A DNA stretch of 64,000 nucleotides from Actinomadura sp. J1-007. Lineage in GTDB: Bacteria > Actinomycetota > Actinomycetes > Streptosporangiales > Streptosporangiaceae. Made by a program: the position numbers and the translations under genes. Within the stretch, counting starts at the first letter, position 1; every line of letters begins with the position of its first letter. Below, piece by piece: positions 60,674 to 64,000 of the stretch. Location of the stretch: NCBI RefSeq assembly GCF_009793335.1, contig NZ_WING01000001.1, forward strand, positions 5,022,001 through 5,086,000, read 5' to 3'. The notes below the pieces were generated by a model. That model was not told the DNA's origin, did not search any database, and saw nothing but the letters and a program-made list of their open reading frames with translations.

Positions 60674-61878
60674 TCAGAGGGTGACCGGCAGGGCGGTCAG
60701 GCGCCAGGTGCCCGGGTCGGGGGCGCGCAGGTCCTCCAGCGGAACGGTCGGCGCGAGGCCGGGGAAGCGCGCCAGCAGCGCGGTCAGCGCGACCTCGGTC
60801 TGCACGCGGGCGAACGACGCGCCGAGGCAGAAGTGCGGCCCGTACGAGAAGCCGAGGTGCGCCGCCTCGCCCGCGCGCGGGTCACGTCGAGCCGTTCGGG
60901 ATCGTCGAAGACGCGCGGGTCGCGGTTGGTCGCGGCGACCGCGGCGGTGACCGCCTCGCCCTTCGCGACGGGGACGCCGCACAGCTCGACGTCCTCGCGC
61001 GCGTAGCGGGGGATCGTCAGCAGCACCGGCCCGCAGTAGCGGATCAGCTCCTCGACGGCGCGCGGCATCAGCCCCGGGTCGGCGCGCAGCGCGGCGAGCT
61101 GGGCCGGATGCTCCAGCAGCGCGCCGACGGCGTTCGCGATGAGGTTCGTCGGCGTCTGGCCCGCGAGGACGAGGTGCCAGACGAGCGTGACGAGCTCGGC
61201 GTCGTCCAGCCGGTCGCCGTCCTCGGCGCGGACGCGGATGAGCGTGGACAGCAGGCCGCCGTCGGGGTCGGCGCGCCGGTGCGCGATCGCGGCCCGCGCG
61301 CCGTCCATGATCCCGGGGATCGCCTCGGCGAAGCCCTGGCCCGCGCCGGACGCGACGGTCGCGCCGTACGCGCGCCACCGCTCGCGGTCCGCCTCGGGGA
61401 TGCCGACCATCTCGCAGATCACGTCCATCGGCAGCGGCCGGGCGAAGTGGGGGAGCAGGTCGACCGTGCCGTTCTCGGCATGGTCGGGGAGCCGGTCGAG
61501 CAGGGCGTCCACCAGGGGCTCGACGCGGGGACGGAAGCCGGCGGCGCGGCGCGCGGAGAACGCGGGCGACACGAGCCCGCGCAGCCGGGCGTGCTCGGGC
61601 GCCTCGCGCTCGCTCATCGTCCGCATGTACGGCTTGCAGTGCTCGGGGACCTCGGGCGGCATGAAGCTGCCGGAGTTCATCTCGAACCGCGCGTCGCCGA
61701 GCATCGCCTTCGCGGCGTCGTGGCGCGTCAGCGCCCACATCGGCATGCCGGGGACGTTCAGCCTGGCGAGCGGCGAGCGCTCCCTGGCCTCCCCGTACGC
61801 GGTGAACGGGGCGCGGACCACGGTCGGGTCGGTGAGGTCGAGCTCGGGGATCGAGGGGCGGTCGCCGTCGGCGCGCAT
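60674..61878 (-). pseudogene. Cytochrome P450 with one -1 frameshift near the heme loop
   Basis: ATG 61878 with AAGGAGA 5 bases upstream. The frame runs to the segment before the heme loop: I-helix VLAGQTPTNLIANAV, ExxR in EELIRYCGP, and VTAAVAATNRDPRVF. The heme loop FSYGPHFCLGASFARVQ with the ligand Cys and the end (TWRLTALPVTL, stop 60674) lie in another frame. One base added to the C3 run at 60870-60872 joins them. About 401 aa after correction, resembling CYP105/107-type actinobacterial P450s. Divergent from the TetR gene at 62026, with palindromic sites between. Confidence 0.78.
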
Positions 61879-61899
61879 GGGCTCTCCTTGGGGGATTCG

Positions 61900-61927
61900 G
61901 ATGATAAAAACACATGATCTCATCATC
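61900..61927. promoter_or_regulatory. Palindromic operator-like site between P450 and TetR genes
   Basis: GATGAT (61900-61905) and ATCATC (61922-61927) are inverted, and ATGAT-CTC-ATCAT (61914-61926) is an inner palindrome. The spot is strikingly A/T-rich for this genome, so it also likely contains the -10 elements. TetR at 62026 is the obvious candidate to bind here. Confidence 0.5.
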
Positions 61928-62025
61928 TGAATGGCGACGGTATCTTGGCGGCGGCCGGAGGGCAAAGCGGGACGGCGTGCGGGACGCCCGGGGGAGAGCC
62001 CCGGGACCGGGAGGGCGGGACGACC

Positions 62026-63116
62026 ATGGCGCGGCTGACCAGGGCACGGGCGCAGGAGCTCAACCGCGCCAAGGTGCTGGCCGCGGCCCGCGAGGAGTTC
62101 GCCGAGCTGGGCTTCCGCGACGCCAAGATCGACGGCATCGCCGAGCGCGCCGGGCTGACCCGCGGCGCCGTCTACTCCAACTTCCCGGGCAAGCGCGCGC
62201 TCTACTTCGCCGTCCTGGCCGACCTCGCGGAGAGCGCCCCCGGCCGCCCGCGCCCGCCGGGCCGGGGGCGACGGCGGGCGAGGCGCTCGCCGCGTTCGCC
62301 CGCGCCTGGATCGCGCGGCTCCCGCTCACCACCGAGCGGGACGGCGCGGAACGGCTCGCCATGGACCTGATGCCCGAGGTCCTCGCCGACGAACGGACCC
62401 GGCAGGCGTTCGCCCAGCTCATGAAGCTGAACGCGCTCCTGCTCGGGCTGGCCCTGGAGGGCGCCGCGGGCTCGCGGCGAGGGGCGCGCCGGGTCCGGAC
62501 CGCCGAGGCCGTCCTCACGACCCTGCACGGCGTGGACCAGATGGCCGCCGCCGCGCCCGGCTTCACCGACCCGTTCGACGTCGTCGCCGTCTGCGAACGG
62601 CTCGCGGGCCTCGACCTCGGCGGCGGTTGGCCGCTGCCCCACCTCTCGCACGTCTCGCCCGCCCGCGCGGTGGACGGTCCGGACTGGACGCCGCCGCCCG
62701 CGACCGACGCGGTGAGCGGCGAACCGCTGGAGCCCGCGCCCGAGGGCGTCGTGGCCGTCCTCGGGCTGCACCGGCTGGAGGCCGCCGAGGAGGCCGTCCG
62801 CGCGGCGCCGCCCGGAGCCGCCGTCACCGCCGTCCTCGTCACCGGCGACCCCGCCGAGCTGGCGCCGCTCGCCCGGCTGGCCGTCGCCGGCCTGTGCGGC
62901 TGCCTGCGCGAGGCGTTCGCCCCGGCGGCCCGGCCGCGGCTGCGGGTCGTCCACGACGAGACCGGGGCGGTCGCCGCGGCGGCCGGCGTCCCGGCGGTCG
63001 GCGACGCCACCGAGACCGCCGTACGGATCGAGGGCGGACGCGTCGTCGCCCGCGCGGACGGACGAGGCGCGGCCCACGCCGCCGCGTCCTTCGACCCCTC
63101 CCGCGCATCCGGCTGA
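62026..63116 (+). pseudogene. Long TetR-family regulator with a C-terminal extension; one -1 frameshift
   Basis: ATG 62026. HTH: ELNRAKVLAAAREEFAELGF, then IDGIAERAGLTRGAVYSNFP. The frame breaks near codon 80. One G added to the G5 run at 62264-62268 restores ATAGEALAAFARAWIARLP and the rest to TGA 63116, about 363 aa. Typical TetR proteins are 190-230 aa. Here the normal ligand domain ends near residue 210 (VVAVCERLAGLDLGGG) and another 140 residues follow, with a pattern like a degenerate thioredoxin/AhpC fold (PEGVVAVLGLHRLEAAEEAV, then VVHDETGAVAAAAGVPAVGD and RIEGGRVVARADG). Function of the extension is unknown. Divergent from the P450 gene. Confidence 0.75.
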
Positions 63117-63159
63117 TCACCCGGGAGACGCCGCCCCGCGCGGCCGGTCGGTCAGTCGG

Positions 63160-63999
63160 TCAGGTCGCGGCGTAGCCCGCTACGAGCTGCTCCAGCACTG
63201 CGGGCGCGTCGGCCGGGTCGGGGCAGAACGCGGAGAAGTTGACGTTCACGGTGGTCGCGCCCGCCGCGCGCAGGGCGGGCACCGCCGCGAGGCTGCCCGC
63301 GAGGTCGGGGCGGCCCGACGCGTCCCGGACGATCGGCAGCGAGCCCTGCACGCGCAGCGTCGCGGGGTCGCGCCCGGCGTCCGCGAGCGCGCCGCGCAGC
63401 AGTTCGGCGCCGCGCGCGACGCCCTCGACCGTCTCGCCCATGATCGGGATCCAGCCGTCGCCGAACCGGACGATCCGGTCCACGTTCCGCGCGTGCGTCG
63501 TTCCGCTGACGAGCAGCGGGACCCCCTCGGGCCGCACCGGCCGGGGCTCGCACCACACCTCCCCGAACGAGACCGTCTCGGACTCGTACGTCGCGGGCGA
63601 GGCCCGCCACAGCGTCCGGCACGCGCCCATGAGGTCGGTCAGCATGCGGCCCCTGGCCTCCCAGGGCAGGCCCGCCGCGTCGTACTCCGCGCGCTGCCAG
63701 CCCGTCCCGACGCCGAGCTCCAGCCGTCCGCCCGACATCTGGTCCAGCGTCGCCGCCGTCTTCGCGAACACCGCCGCGCCGCGCAGCGCGGGGATGACGA
63801 TGCCGGTGGCGAGCCGGATCCGGGACGTCGCGCCGGCGATCGCGCCGAGCACGGTCAGCGGCTCCAGCCAGGGCATCTCCGGCGTCCCGGGGAACGGCCC
63901 GGTGGGGTAGGCGGAGGTGTCGCGGCCCATCACGACGTGGTCCACGACGACGACCCGTTCGACGCCCGCGTCCTCGGCGGCCTTCGCCAGGTCCACCAG
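63160..63999 (-). CDS. Luciferase-like (LLM class) F420-dependent oxidoreductase, partial at the right edge
   Basis: 280 visible residues; the gene continues beyond 64000, where about 20 residues of the beta-barrel start are missing. LLM features: TRIRLATGIVIPALRG-like segment, KTAATLDQMSGGRLELGVGTGWQRAEY, LPWEARGRMLTDLM, and a C-terminus with VRVQGSLP-like and GATTVNVNFSAF. The mixture matches F420-dependent LLM oxidoreductases of actinomycetes; FMN use is possible. It converges with the TetR gene. Confidence 0.88.
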   Translation of the reverse strand: MVDLAKAAEDAGVERVVVVDHVVMGRDTSAYPTGPFPGTPEMPWLEPLTVLGAIAGATSRIRLATGIVIPALRGAAVFAKTAATLDQMSGGRLELGVGTGWQRAEYDAAGLPWEARGRMLTDLMGACRTLWRASPATYESETVSFGEVWCEPRPVRPEGVPLLVSGTTHARNVDRIVRFGDGWIPIMGETVEGVARGAELLRGALADAGRDPATLRVQGSLPIVRDASGRPDLAGSLAAVPALRAAGATTVNVNFSAFCPDPADAPAVLEQLVAGYAAT

Positions 64000-64000
64000 A

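Noticed and set aside
1..64000. CRISPR arrays, tRNA or rRNA genes, IS elements, att sites
   Set aside because: I looked for regularly spaced repeats, cloverleaf or CCA ends, transposase motifs and long terminal inverted repeats and found none I could defend by eye.

Overview
This is a chromosomal segment of a very GC-rich actinomycete. The evidence is uniform high GC, frequent GTG starts, ATGA/GTGA stop-start overlaps, and families typical of Streptosporangiales/Streptomycetales: SAV_2336-type proteins, FxsB/FxsT, DUF5682/DUF5691, DUF6745, snapalysin, SigJ-like sigma factors and F420-type luciferase-like oxidoreductases. A Thermomonosporaceae-like host such as Actinomadura is a reasonable guess but is not proven. 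I saw no rRNA, tRNA, CRISPR array or insertion sequence.

Layout. 1-6.6 kb: end of an unknown gene, a 44-codon secreted peptide, a frameshifted CBM2-like protein, a duplicated alpha/beta hydrolase with one dead half, an M14 carboxypeptidase and a cupin. 6.7-16.5 kb: an SDR, a five-gene acyl-CoA catabolic operon on the minus strand (ligase, dehydrogenase, hydratase, VOC protein, dehydrogenase), and a divergent P450-TetR-hydratase operon with a twin palindromic operator. 16.5-18.4 kb: an ABC-F ATPase preceded by a promoter, a four-residue upstream ORF and mutually exclusive RNA hairpins. 18.6-20.5 kb: an RloA/RloB (AbiL-like) abortive-infection pair. 20.6-27.7 kb: a DUF6745 pair, secreted proteins, an esterase, a sirtuin, an S1 and an M7 protease, and an acetyltransferase.

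27.8-44.5 kb is the most interesting region. It holds an FxsB radical-SAM maturase, an FxsT TPR-STAND protein, a 70-residue precursor-like peptide, a second STAND-TPR ATPase, an MFS exporter, and then a vWA/MoxR/VMAP ternary module: EAD2-VMAP, MoxR ATPase, a 1402-residue fusion of a SAV_2336/vWA-like domain with an FxsT-like half, and a class III nucleotide-cyclase domain joined to EAD2. I read it as one integrated peptide-modification and NTP-dependent conflict (defence or self-recognition) locus with a cyclase effector. 44.5-51.4 kb: a beta-lactamase-like protein, methyltransferases, a regulator, an ATPase of the anti-sigma type, a SigJ-like sigma factor and an FAD oxidoreductase. 51.4-58.6 kb: a second MoxR-vWA cassette with SWIM, DUF5691 and DUF5682 proteins. 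58.7-64 kb: an aldo/keto reductase divergent from an XRE regulator, a P450 divergent from a long TetR protein, and the edge of a luciferase-like oxidoreductase.

Quality note. At least twelve places need exactly one extra G or C inside a G/C run to restore an otherwise intact protein, and all have the same sign. This looks like systematic homopolymer under-calling rather than twelve real pseudogenes. Several entries are therefore given as one gene spanning two frames.
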